Part shown: one piece after another, positions 55,601-64,000 of the stretch | Layout of the letters: each line of letters begins with the position of its first letter | Numbering within the stretch: position 1 is the first letter of the stretch | Source of the DNA: Alentia gelatinosa | Taxonomy: Eukaryota; Annelida; Polychaeta; Phyllodocida; Polynoidae | Assembly (NCBI GenBank): GCA_950022655.1 | Contig: OX465584.1 | Span: 48,404,723 to 48,468,722 of the forward strand | DNA: 64,000 nucleotides | Reading direction: 5' to 3' | The notes under the pieces: generated by a model | What the model saw: the letters and a program-made list of their open reading frames with translations, nothing else | The model's database searches: none | Told to the model about the DNA's origin: nothing | Translations under genes and position numbers: made by a program

Positions 55601-58048
55601 TTTTAGGGTTGTCATCGCTGCCAGAGCCAAGTATTGCTAGTTGAGTCTTTGAGTTGCGGGTTTTTTGCCCGTTTTATTCGCTTTGATGTTGTCCTGGATT
55701 GACACGTGCAGTAACTGAACCACCCTTACTGTGTATGGACACACAGACAGGCCTTCACTATAGTCCAATTATTTTGCCGCCATATTGTCTCTGTAAATAA
55801 TACTAAAAAAATGCAAATCAGTGAAATACATTAAGATTGTTTTTGTATCAGATTTATTACTCAAAATTAAAACTTTATATTTCTTTTGAATAGTACCTAC
55901 GATATTTTTTCCTATGCCAGCAACTCGTAATAGGTAATCATTTATCTTTAACAAAATTACCATTGCAGATATATTTCATGTATAGAAATCGCAAACAAGT
56001 ATTTTGTAGGTGTCAAGGGAATCTATAAATCTACTATATCTGTGTAGTTTCTGCTGTAAGTATGCCACAAAGAGTCCAAGCTTGAGTGCCGATTATAATC
56101 ATCTTAATCCAGTTCCAAGATCACCAATCAAGAATATTATATCCTGTGTTTTTACTTTTCTTTGTTAATTTAAATGGTTTAAGGTGTTACATTTTTTCGA
56201 CAAATCCATGTCATAAATGCATTATTCCTGTAGCATTGTAACTTTGTATTTTCATCATCAATGTTTAAGTCCACCTTTCCAGTAGGAAATCTCTGCGCCG
56301 AGTGTAATTCTTCATTCCTATAGAGTTTTAGGATGGTGATAGTCGATCGATTCGTCGATCTGTCTAGTTGTTATGTAAATAAAATATTGTAGCTTAAGCT
56401 GTGCATTCACCCACTGCTTCATCTTCTCCCATAGTCCATTCATAATTAAGACCAGAAATAGTCAGTAGTTGGTTGGACAAGACACGAACGAATGCATCCT
56501 CTGGAACTGTCGTTTTATTTTATGTTTGGATTGAGATTTCACGCATTTGTAAATATATATTTTGTGTTTGGTATGTTGCCAGGTGTATCTATCTCCTCCT
56601 CTGCTTTTTATGTTGATAGCTTTTCTCTGAGTGGTTCGTAACCTAAAGCGTGTGTGTGCTTAGAAGACCTAATCTCGAATTGTGCATTTGTGAACGTTAT
56701 TCTATAATAAAACTGCGAAATGGATGTGGAGCTAAACCTGTGTAAGCTGCACTGAGTAAATAATATGTTCTCATTTTATTAATTCCACATAAAATCAAGA
56801 ATTAAATGTCAATAGAAAGACTTATAGAATCTATTAACAGGGGATGTCAAAGAAACCCCCTCACCTAGAAGGCATACTCTCATTGCTACTTCAAGAAAGA
56901 AACTTTGCTTGATATTAATGCTGCCTTTTCTGTGACTACAGCTGAAGAGTAATTCTTTGAAAACAATTGAAATGTTATGAGAAAGTTCATCGAACTTTTA
57001 ACATAAATTTTGTAACAAAATGGATTACATAAACTAACATTTAGTGGCAGGAGCGTAAAGTAGACGCTGACTGATTACACTAAAACCCTATTTCTTTTTT
57101 TGTGTCTTTCTGTATCTTTTTTTTCTAACATAGAAAAAAAAATAGTATCATGTTTATTATTTTTTTTCGTGTGTTTGACATGCTATTAGTTTTATTCTAT
57201 AACATTTGTTTTGTGTCTTCCTTTCGTCTCTTGCAGTTCTGTGTTTTGTCCAACCACTCCCACCCATAGTCGTGGCCTTGGTGCTTCCCCTACACACCAC
57301 CGAGTGCCCCCGACCATGTGGTCATCCCCGAGCTCCACCTCCCCGGCCATCGTCCTGCATCGTACCGCCTCCCTCCCCGTGGGCTCCCGGTCCTCCCGGA
57401 ACATTGTCCACCCAGTATCCCCTCAGTCTGCCCAAGACCTTTCCCCGTCGCCCAGTCCCCAATACAAATCCACGCCTAATTCCCCCCTAGCTCCGCCCAT
57501 CTCCACCTTAGTGCAGATCACAACCGCCATAGCCGAGCCCTATCCTGCTCCTCCTCATCCTTTAGCCCCGCCCACTTCATCAACTCCGGCCTCTCACCCC
57601 ACACCCAAGCCCAGTGTACCGCTCCCACTAGTCCCGCCCATAAACAGCCCGCTGACCATCTCTCTGGCTCCGCCCACCCCGGTAGTAGAGCCACCCACGC
57701 CGGAGTTCACTCCCCCCTGCCCGGCCCCGCCTACCATGGCGTTGGCCACGCCCAATGGGGCGTTGGCCCCGTCCGCTGTGGCGTTGGCTCCGCCCATTGG
57801 GGCATTGGCCCCGCCCACTGCGACGTTGGCGCCGCCCACCGCGGCGGGCAGTGTGCAGGGAATGCCCCACCTGCTGTCCCCAGTACACGGTCTGTATGGT
57901 GTTGGTTGCAGCTGCCCTGTGCCGGAGGACGCTGTTGCCCCGAGCTCTCCCTCCATCACACCCACCAAGCTCTCCACGTCCCCGGCTAAGATTTCCGTGC
58001 CCCTTGGCCGTAGATCCTCTGACTCTGAGATAGGAACTCCGCCAAAAG
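49551..58048 (+). CDS. C2CD5: C2CD5 (CDP138), N-terminal 533 codons, gene continues past window
   Basis: C2CD5 is a calcium- and phospholipid-binding Akt substrate needed for insulin-stimulated GLUT4 vesicle fusion in mammals. Nine exons join in frame. Residues 1-107 form the C2 domain; Asp19, Asp26, Asp76, Asp78 and Asp84 are all present at the positions of the human calcium ligands. Then come IRGELNVIVKVDLF, RQSSCGVQFFC, GFVEELVVNDDPEYQWID and GLKVLEMGGNAVIGYRQCFD, nearly identical to vertebrate C2CD5. Exon 9 (812 bp) is a proline-rich linker much longer than the human one. The following domain (PFFTLT-type motif) was not found before 64000, so the remaining exons lie downstream. Confidence 0.94.
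50295..50381 (+). CDS. C2CD5: C2CD5 exon 2
   Basis: Acceptor GATTTTTAG, donor TTTGAG|GTAATT. Encodes VKFGSTTHKTDVCRKSLNPQ and WNSDWYRFE. Confidence 0.94.
50540..50950. other. GC-richer block of unknown origin in C2CD5 intron 2
   Basis: A stretch with several short open frames on both strands and higher GC than the surrounding intron, probably a transposon relic. I do not recognise any protein family in it. Confidence 0.3.
51060..51380. repeat. Repeat with GGCATCACYCGGCCAGCCC units (C2CD5 intron 2)
   Basis: Three spaced units around aaggcatcacccggccagcc alternate with direct and slightly changed forms (51290-51375). The left half (tacctccaaacataattatt) resembles 4148-4180. Probably a degraded foldback element. 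Confidence 0.45.
51495..51535 (+). CDS. C2CD5: C2CD5 exon 3
   Basis: A 41-bp micro-exon encoding VDDEDLQDEPLQI, identical to human. Acceptor CATTTTAG, donor ATCAG|GTCAGT. Confidence 0.93.
51969..52099 (+). CDS. C2CD5: C2CD5 exon 4
   Basis: Acceptor GTTTTCAG, donor CACG|GTCTGT (a weak donor). Encodes VLDHDTYSSHDAIGKVYIDL with Asp76, Asp78 and Asp84, then SGWFPIYDTMHG. Confidence 0.92.
52438..52533 (+). CDS. C2CD5: C2CD5 exon 5
   Basis: Acceptor TTTTTGTAG, donor TTCTGCA|GTGAGT. Encodes RGELNVIVKVDLFSDFNKFR and QSSCGVQFFC. Confidence 0.93.
52730..52890. repeat. Dispersed repeat, TTTCCCA...CAGTCTCT family
   Basis: Shares ordered words (cattcacac, cagtccctcagcccca, ccgactccgacgtgtttcccat, gatcccaactcacac) with copies at 5880-6033, 15765-15903 and, inverted, 40261-40390. 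Confidence 0.6.
53403..53558 (+). CDS. C2CD5: C2CD5 exon 6
   Basis: Acceptor GCAACACAG, donor CTCTCCG|GTAAGC. Encodes GFVEELVVNDDPEYQWIDKL and RASNETRQ. Degraded direct copies of the donor region (caccaaactctc...ggtaagc) follow at about 53600-53915. Confidence 0.93.
54319..54379 (+). CDS. C2CD5: C2CD5 exon 7
   Basis: Acceptor AATCAATCAG, donor ATAGG|GTAAGT. Encodes QLQRKIGLKVLEMGGNAVIG, matching the conserved GNAVVGY repeat of C2CD5. Confidence 0.94.
54766..54866. repeat. MITE, CAGTAGAACCCCGC family (truncated)
   Basis: Starts cagtaaacccccacttaagg after TA. It contains cctccgttccgggccaagtg and two ttaagcggggtg units, and ends near cttaagcgaggttttt. Confidence 0.65.
55419..55544 (+). CDS. 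C2CD5: C2CD5 exon 8
   Basis: Acceptor CTTTTTCAG, donor AAAGA|GTAAGT. Encodes YRQCFDLEGESGVVVRGIGT and a Ser/Pro-rich stretch SPPSASPIK. Confidence 0.93.
57237..58048 (+). CDS. C2CD5: C2CD5 exon 9, long proline-rich linker
   Basis: Acceptor GTCTCTTGCAG, donor AAAAG|GTAAGT, and 812 bp open in the phase required by exon 8. Residues about 263-533 are dominated by Pro, Ser, Thr and Ala, with five tandem heptads of the (A/T)LA(P/T)P type at 430-464. It ends with RRSSDSEIGTPPK, resembling the human SSSSDTDLSLTPK segment. The protein here is probably disordered. Strongly GC-rich relative to the introns. Confidence 0.85.
57738..57842 (+). repeat. 21-bp coding tandem repeat within C2CD5 exon 9
   Basis: Five in-frame copies of a gcgttggccccgcccaat-like unit encode ALATPNG, ALAPSAV, ALAPPIG, ALAPPTA and TLAPPTA. 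Confidence 0.9.
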
Positions 58049-59339
58049 GTAAGTACGCCCCAGGCATGAAAGCATCTTCTAGATAATCAATCACCACTTC
58101 ATCTGTTCATATTAAGAGCTAATATCCAATAATTCTATATTTTTAGCTCAGTAATTCTAACAATGTTTTGGAGAGCTCTTTTAGGTTATGGGGTTGTATA
58201 TGTTTCTTCGTGTTTATGCATACATTAAAATGAATTTATCTAATTCTGTTAATTCTGTAATATTTTCATCAAAGGCCTCTTCTGGCATTCAATTCACTTA
58301 GTTTGCCTTGCTCTGGGATGATTGCACATCCACACTCTGTCATGCATAAGTATCTTGATTTCTTCTAGATGCACTCTCTGCAAATTTTAATTGCCACTTT
58401 TACTTAGTTTTAGAATAACGTCATGAGACATATTATTTCAATTTAAACATGATACAGTATCGGATATATATTTACATCTAGCACATTCAAATATATCCCA
58501 GCAACAATCATATGGTCAAAGATAGATTTGAAAAGGAACATTTGTAACTTAGAGACGCCATTTTTCCTGTTATTTCCGGTTTTACATTTTTTATGATGTA
58601 CTAAATAGTCTTTACATTAGAGATAAAGAGTGGAGATAAACAGGATTTGGAAATTTTCTGACTTTTTTTTTAATCGACCCCACTGGCATCTAGCAGAAAA
58701 TCCTTGAAATCTAACGGGCACTGTAGAATTTGAGTGGCTTTACCAGGTCTGGTGCCACCAGAGATGGCTCGACGAGCATCAGTCGCAGGCTTTGGCCCCA
58801 TAATGACGCCATCGGGTAACCCCATGAGCCCGAAACGAGGTACGCAACCTGGTAACTAAGGATGCCCGGTGACATGCCCTGTGGGTGCCTGTGGGTGCAA
58901 ACTGCGCTGTTGCCTGGTAGAAAATACTGGTAGTTATAATCCGTGAGGCTTGTGGTAACTCCACAGATGGTTTTTGACAACCCTACTACATGTAGCATCA
59001 TCCTCTACTTGGGTCACTTCTGGTTTCTTCCTCTATATCTATTTAAGTTCTTTCACTCTTTCTTCGGGTAGTTTTTAAGGCATGATTCCATCTGGCCGAA
59101 TTCGGTGTCGATCACCGCTCGGGCTCTAATCGGTGGCCGCTTTAGTCCTGATCTGAATAGGAACCGAACATTGCCCGAGCAGGACAGGGCGTAATTTTGG
59201 TAAATGGAATCAAGCCTTAATTAAGCTCTTGGTATTCAGATTATAGAAATGTTAGAATGACAACAAATTTGTTTAGTTTTTTAATGACCCCGGCAGTTAT
59301 ATCACTCTCATCCAAATTAAAAAAAATTTTTATTAAGGA

Positions 59340-59530
59340 CACATAAGGAGGCTGTGTATTATATGAAGACATGGTTAGTGTTCCTGAATGAAATCTGTTC
59401 CTAGTTGTTTTGGTTGGAAATATTCACCGAGTTTAAAGAACAATGTGAATATTTCCAACTAAAAACATCAAGGAACTGATGTAATTCAGACACACTCGCT
59501 ATGTCTCCTTATTATTATATACCTTGGAAT
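59340..59530. repeat. Inverted-repeat element
   Basis: The left part gacacataaggaggctgtgt...gttggaaatattcac is mirrored by gtgaatatttccaac...acactcgctatgtctcctta. A related copy is at 32590-32740 (ggagacatagtgaggg). Confidence 0.6.
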
Positions 59531-60324
59531 CATTAAAAACTAAAGACGCAATTTTACAACAAGTTGCGTGGTACAGAGTGCAGGAATTATTAGTTCATGC
59601 ACAGTGTGCAGAATAAAATCCATACATATAGCCAGTAAGTGTGAGATATTCGTGCACAGGTATATAATAATATCCGCTACATTAATAGTAACATTGCTGT
59701 ATTCCCTGCATGGCGGTCTCACTCCTATGGCATACAGCACAGAGCCTACCCTGTAGCGGCGCCACAAACAACCCCTGATTCCGGACAATACACCACACAG
59801 CAATATCATGAAGGTCAGCCCATGACTGCTGGTGCCATCTCACGGCTCGCATTGGAGCTCCCCGTCATCCTCTAGCGGATCGTCGGGGAAGCAGGATAGG
59901 CTCTGTGTTCGGTAGTAGGAGAGAATTTCGTAACAGTAACAGGAAGCATGCTTTGGAATCAATACTTGTCAGTGTTAACAACTCCATCACAAACACACTT
60001 TTTTAAACTTTTATTCGCAGTAGGAAGATATATGGTACTTTTGTTAAGAAAATTACATTAAGGGACTCGATAGATAACTCATAGTGTTGCACACATTAGG
60101 TCGCCAGTGATTGCTCGCAGAAGCTATAAGTATGAGAAAATTATGGCACTCATTGTTTTATGGTTATAAATTGGGAATTAGCTAGGCTATTGGTAGATAT
60201 TGTGGACGGGGCTGAAATAGGTCTAATCCCAGCTACATGCAAAAATTTAAAAAAAGAAAAAATAAGATAGACTAATGGTAGTGGCTTGACATGCATTTAG
60301 GGGACATGCCCTGTGTAGGGGATG

Positions 60325-60720
60325 AGATTTCTACCTTAATTCAACTCAAAGATTCAATCACAACCTGAGTGGTGTAAAACCAGCGAGAGAAGCTGAGCCT
60401 TGACAACGTCTGGAAAGGACCTGTAATGGTTGACCAGACGTAAAATGAAAACCAACACAAAAAACGCTGATAGCTAATTCTCATGGGCATCAAACTAAGC
60501 ATATGTTGCTGATTGTTGGTGAAATATGAAGATTTGATAAATGTAAGTTTATGTGTGAAGTAAAAGCACTCTTACCTTGGTGAATGTGTTGGGCTTGAGA
60601 TTTCTATCTGAACTCATCACATAGATTCGATCACCACCTAAGTGGTGTAAAAGCTGAACCCTGAGATAGTCCCTGTATACCCTCAGGGTCACCTGGGACG
60701 TTAAAACAAACAAAACTAAT
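60325..60720 (+). mobile_element. Two adjacent SINE 3' portions
   Basis: Both contain gattcaatcacaacctgagt or its variant gattcgatcaccacctaagt, then a gctgaaccctgagatagtcc-type segment. The second ends with cctcagggtcacctgggacg then ttaaaacaaacaaa. The tRNA heads are missing, so they are 5'-truncated insertions. Confidence 0.65.
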
Positions 60721-61584
60721 GGGGCTAATCTCACCGCTGTAAAGCATAATGCAGAGAATACTGCAGCTGTCGTAGACATGCAGAGTGTGTCGGTGCTTAT
60801 TTTGTTCAAGACTATTCAATGGCATGTTAAGTCATTGGTGCATGGAAATTACACAACTGTTGTGTTATGAAATGGGAATTTACGACATAGCGAGAACACC
60901 TCTACAAAGCCGTTGGTACCTTGATTATGACAACTATCCGTTAAATTAACCCTATTGCTCTGGAGTCTCCAGGTTGCATTTGTGCTGATTTAGACAAGGG
61001 TGCATCCAGCCATGGTAATTAAGGATCCCAGATACGGTCCCCACTCTCTAAACATAGGTGAATTTCGGAGGAGTATCAACCAAGCCTCTTTTAGGGTGTT
61101 TAAAAAAAAATGATCAAAAGAGATGTCAGTGTAATGATGAGATTGAGGTTGAAGTGAACATGAAGTATTAAGGTCTACGAGGTCCTCACTGCGCATCCCT
61201 CGTGACAAGACAGTGATATAATATGTTGTACACGCGAACCCCTTTCCATCCAAAACATATCCATTAACATCTTATCATAGTAATTTTAATGAACATACTC
61301 ACACGTATTCCTTAAAAGTTTTCTATTGAGGTTATTGATTATTCGGTTATGGAATTTGAAAGACTTCAGATATTGCGGTTTAGATGAAGTGATTGAGGAT
61401 GGGGTCCATCTAGCTCAAAGCTTACTGAGAATAAAAAAAGATAGGAAACAAAAATTCAAATCTTGGAAAGCTAGATTTGATAAAGAGGGTTGATCTGTAG
61501 ATTGGCATTACTTCAGTTATTTTAACATGAAATAGAAATCTCTTTAACACTGACAAAATAGACCCACAATTTGAAAACCATTAC

Positions 61585-61700
61585 CTATATTGATCTCATA
61601 GATTCAATCATCACCCCAGTGGTATAAAACTAGTAAGAAATGCGAACATTAAGGTAGATCCTATATACCCTCAAGTGTCACCTGGGACGTTAAACAAACC
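61585..61700 (+). mobile_element. SINE 3' portion
   Basis: Contains atagattcaatcatcacccc and ends with gtcacctgggacgttaaaca, the common tail of the SINE family. 5'-truncated. Confidence 0.65.
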
Positions 61701-63704
61701 AAAATTCATGCAGGACCTTAATCAAAGAGAGTTATGGATATTTCCATTATTTCTTTCGATTTGATGTTACCCTTTGAAGAGACTGGGATATTTGACTAAA
61801 ATACTTAAATATTACACGAAACATACACAGCTATCTTTAGAAATAGGAAGTAAATTGATTTTTTTTTTTTTAGAAATATGTCTTGTGCTCATTGTTTTGA
61901 ATAAATTGTACCAATAGCAAGGCTATTTAGTGATTTTATGCCGGAATCATCATTACAGATTCTAGTACAGATTTCAGTCCCAGCCATTACTAATTTTGAC
62001 AGCCTATCACAGTCCTGGGAATGTGATAGGCTTTGGATTAACGATAAAAAAAACTTCTCTAAGCGCTGTCTTCAGCGAAGCATAATGTGGTCTATGGTCC
62101 GAGACTGCCCTTAGAATAAGAGGTCCCAGTTTTCCGTATTCCAATTTTCATACTCTACTAAATATGTATAGTATAAAAGAGACGAGGCGACGTCTGTTCC
62201 CTGTGCTGATGCTACCTTGAATGGCAGTCTAAGAACTTTATATCAGCCTTCTCAACGGGCTAGCCAGTATGGTAGCTCATACTCAACGGGATAAATAGAT
62301 AACTATTTCCAGGTTGATATAAAATCAGAAACGTATCCATGCTTGGCCTGAGTCCCTGTTCAACCCGTTTGGAGTGCATCAGAATATTCACTCGGCTATC
62401 GCCTCGTTCATATTACTCTGCACTCCAAACTCGATGGCAGACGAGGACACAGACCAAACACTCGTCAATTTCTTTCTTAGTACCCAACCACCGTAACCAT
62501 GTACACTTGTGGATGCATCATCACTTCCTGGGGTCACAAGTCTCCCTGCGTTAAAACGAGATTGTTAATCACACTAATCATGCCCCCCCCCCCCCCCAAG
62601 AAACAATTTGTATTAGAGATAAGAAGTGGGGATAAACAGGATTCGGAACTTTTCCAGATTTTATTTCTAGACCTCACTAACATCTCTATGATAAGGACAG
62701 ATGCATGTGACTCAGACGGTAGTTACAATGTAACTCTAAGTAGAATTTTTAACCTATTAATGATACAAATAAGGAACCTAATTTTAGGTTTAGACATTTA
62801 TTCAATATAATCGCACATAGCTTTAGTTGTGTATCTTGATGTTTCTCAAATCACTGACTTGTGTAGTTAAGCTACGGAGAGGCAGTCACTATTTGTAATA
62901 TCCAGTTGTTCAGTGTCTAGATGTCATGCTTAGATTTTTCCAATTTTGATATTTTTTATTAGCACATAATTCATCAACAATCAGATGGTTTTACATTATG
63001 GCTGGTATTTATATATCTCTGCCTAGGTTGTCTGGAGCTACACATATTTTTGTTTTAACTGAAAAATTGGAAGAAATTATGATTTTACCTCTTCAAAAGA
63101 GACCTGAGGAACTTTACTCAGACAGTACGTCCATTTCGTATTATTCTATACCTAAAACGGCGAAATTCTACCCAGTCACATGATATCTTGTGATAAATAC
63201 GTCATGGGTAGCAGGGGGCAGTATGTGTAGCTCATACGGCTATAGGAATATAATACGGAAACTGGCTGACTGTCATTGTATATCGAATATACACAGTAGA
63301 ATTGTTGACCAGATATATCCCATGCCATTGCAGATGGACATATTTGATAGACAATTTTACCAATATTTTTTTACGTACGAGGTCAGTCAGCCTAATTTTT
63401 GTTTTTTAATAGCGGGCTAGACGATATGGCCACAGGTATATAATGATATAGAAGACTGCAACAAAATATAAATGGGTCCCTTATCATTATCCTACCCCTA
63501 ATAAAAAACCGCCATAGACTTTACATAGGCAAATTTTATGTCGCAGGCCGTGACATAAAGTGTTTTTTATGCCACTAGAGTAATAAAATTATTGACCAAT
63601 CAGACAGTAGGATGTCAGCTACTATGAAAAAAGTTCTGTTGGTCGTTGAGTCAATATTTATCTTTTAGTAATACAAAAGCAGAGACGGGGTAGGATAAAT
63701 ACGA

Positions 63705-63855
63705 AACGGAACTCGAGTTAGACTTGTCAGTGTCTATGCCACTCTGGTCAGGTCTGCTCCTCACTACACTCGGCTACGCCTCGTGTAGTAATACACGACC
63801 TGCCCATCGGGGCATAAACATTGTCAAGTCTAACTCTCGTTCGGTTTCTACTAAG
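63705..63855. repeat. Palindromic element with CACTCGGCTACGCCTCGTG apex
   Basis: The arms cgaaacggaactcgagttag...cttgtcagtgtctatgcc and their reverse complement ending in taactctcgttcggtttc fold over the apex cactcggctacgcctcgtgt. It is a member of the same class as 372-456 and 16104-16223. Confidence 0.7.
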
Positions 63856-64000
63856 TATTGACACATATTCCCCTGTATAGTATGTTCATATCATACGCCA
63901 GATTGAAGAGACACAAAAGCAAGAATAGGTTTGAAAACTTATTCCTTAACTTATTGCACTTTTCATTATTTTCTTTGGAGAATTAGTGAAAGGAGAACCC

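Larger units (their letters stand above)
58049..64000 (+). other. C2CD5 intron 9 (open at right edge)
   Basis: No further C2CD5 exon was recognised. Contents are SINE 3' portions on the plus strand (about 60325-60475, 60590-60720, 61585-61700, each with gtcacctgggacgttaaa or a relative), palindromic elements at about 62360-62450 and 63705-63855, and a poly-C run near 62583. Dyads around 59340-59530 pair gaatatttccaactaaaaac with an upstream inverted partner. Confidence 0.5.

Noticed and set aside
57594..58097. A 167-codon glycine- and alanine-rich ORF on the minus strand
   Set aside because: It is the antisense shadow of the GC-rich, repeat-containing C2CD5 exon 9.

Overview
The window is a stretch of an animal nuclear genome. 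Genes are split into many short exons with GT-AG introns, the introns are AT-rich and packed with transposon debris, and every protein recognised is a metazoan orthologue. The abundance of short palindromic elements, TA-flanked MITEs, tRNA-derived SINEs and a Penelope-like retroelement suggests a marine invertebrate, perhaps a mollusc or another lophotrochozoan. The species is inference only.

Layout, left to right. (1) 2051-2195 (-): first coding exon of a glycogen synthase (GYS); the rest lies beyond the left edge. (2) 2966-18729 (+): a complete ABCG2-type half transporter in 16 coding exons. The reconstructed frame closes exactly at 691 codons plus stop, with all ATPase motifs and the membrane domain. 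Its intron 5 holds a Penelope-like element (ORF 8707-10644, -), and intron 6 holds a decayed copy of exon 7. (3) 18730-28697: gene-poor DNA with MITEs, ending in an 82-bp tandem array (about 27163-28727). (4) 28698-48097 (-): ITFG2, a subunit of the KICSTOR complex, in 12 coding exons. My model gives 447 codons, the length I recall for human ITFG2. (5) 49551-58048 (+): the first nine coding exons of C2CD5 (CDP138), with 533 complete codons in the window; the rest lies beyond the right edge.

The four genes form two divergent pairs: GYS/ABCG2 with about 0.8 kb between start codons, and ITFG2/C2CD5 with about 1.45 kb. GYS, C2CD5 and ITFG2 act in glycogen synthesis, insulin-stimulated GLUT4 trafficking and amino-acid control of mTORC1. 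Human GYS2, C2CD5 and ITFG2 all map to chromosome 12p, so the linkage may be old.

The most interesting observation is that the 82-bp satellite starts inside the last codons of ITFG2. The final dozen codons and the stop belong to a diverged repeat unit, so the array appears to have grown out of the gene's own 3' end and would form most of its 3' UTR. Part of it was then duplicated as a 738-bp block of nine units. Other notable items are the PLE lying about 36-150 bp from an ABCG2 splice acceptor, a MITE whose empty site survives in a neighbouring repeat copy, foldback elements built of short tandem motifs, and an unusually long proline-rich exon in C2CD5.
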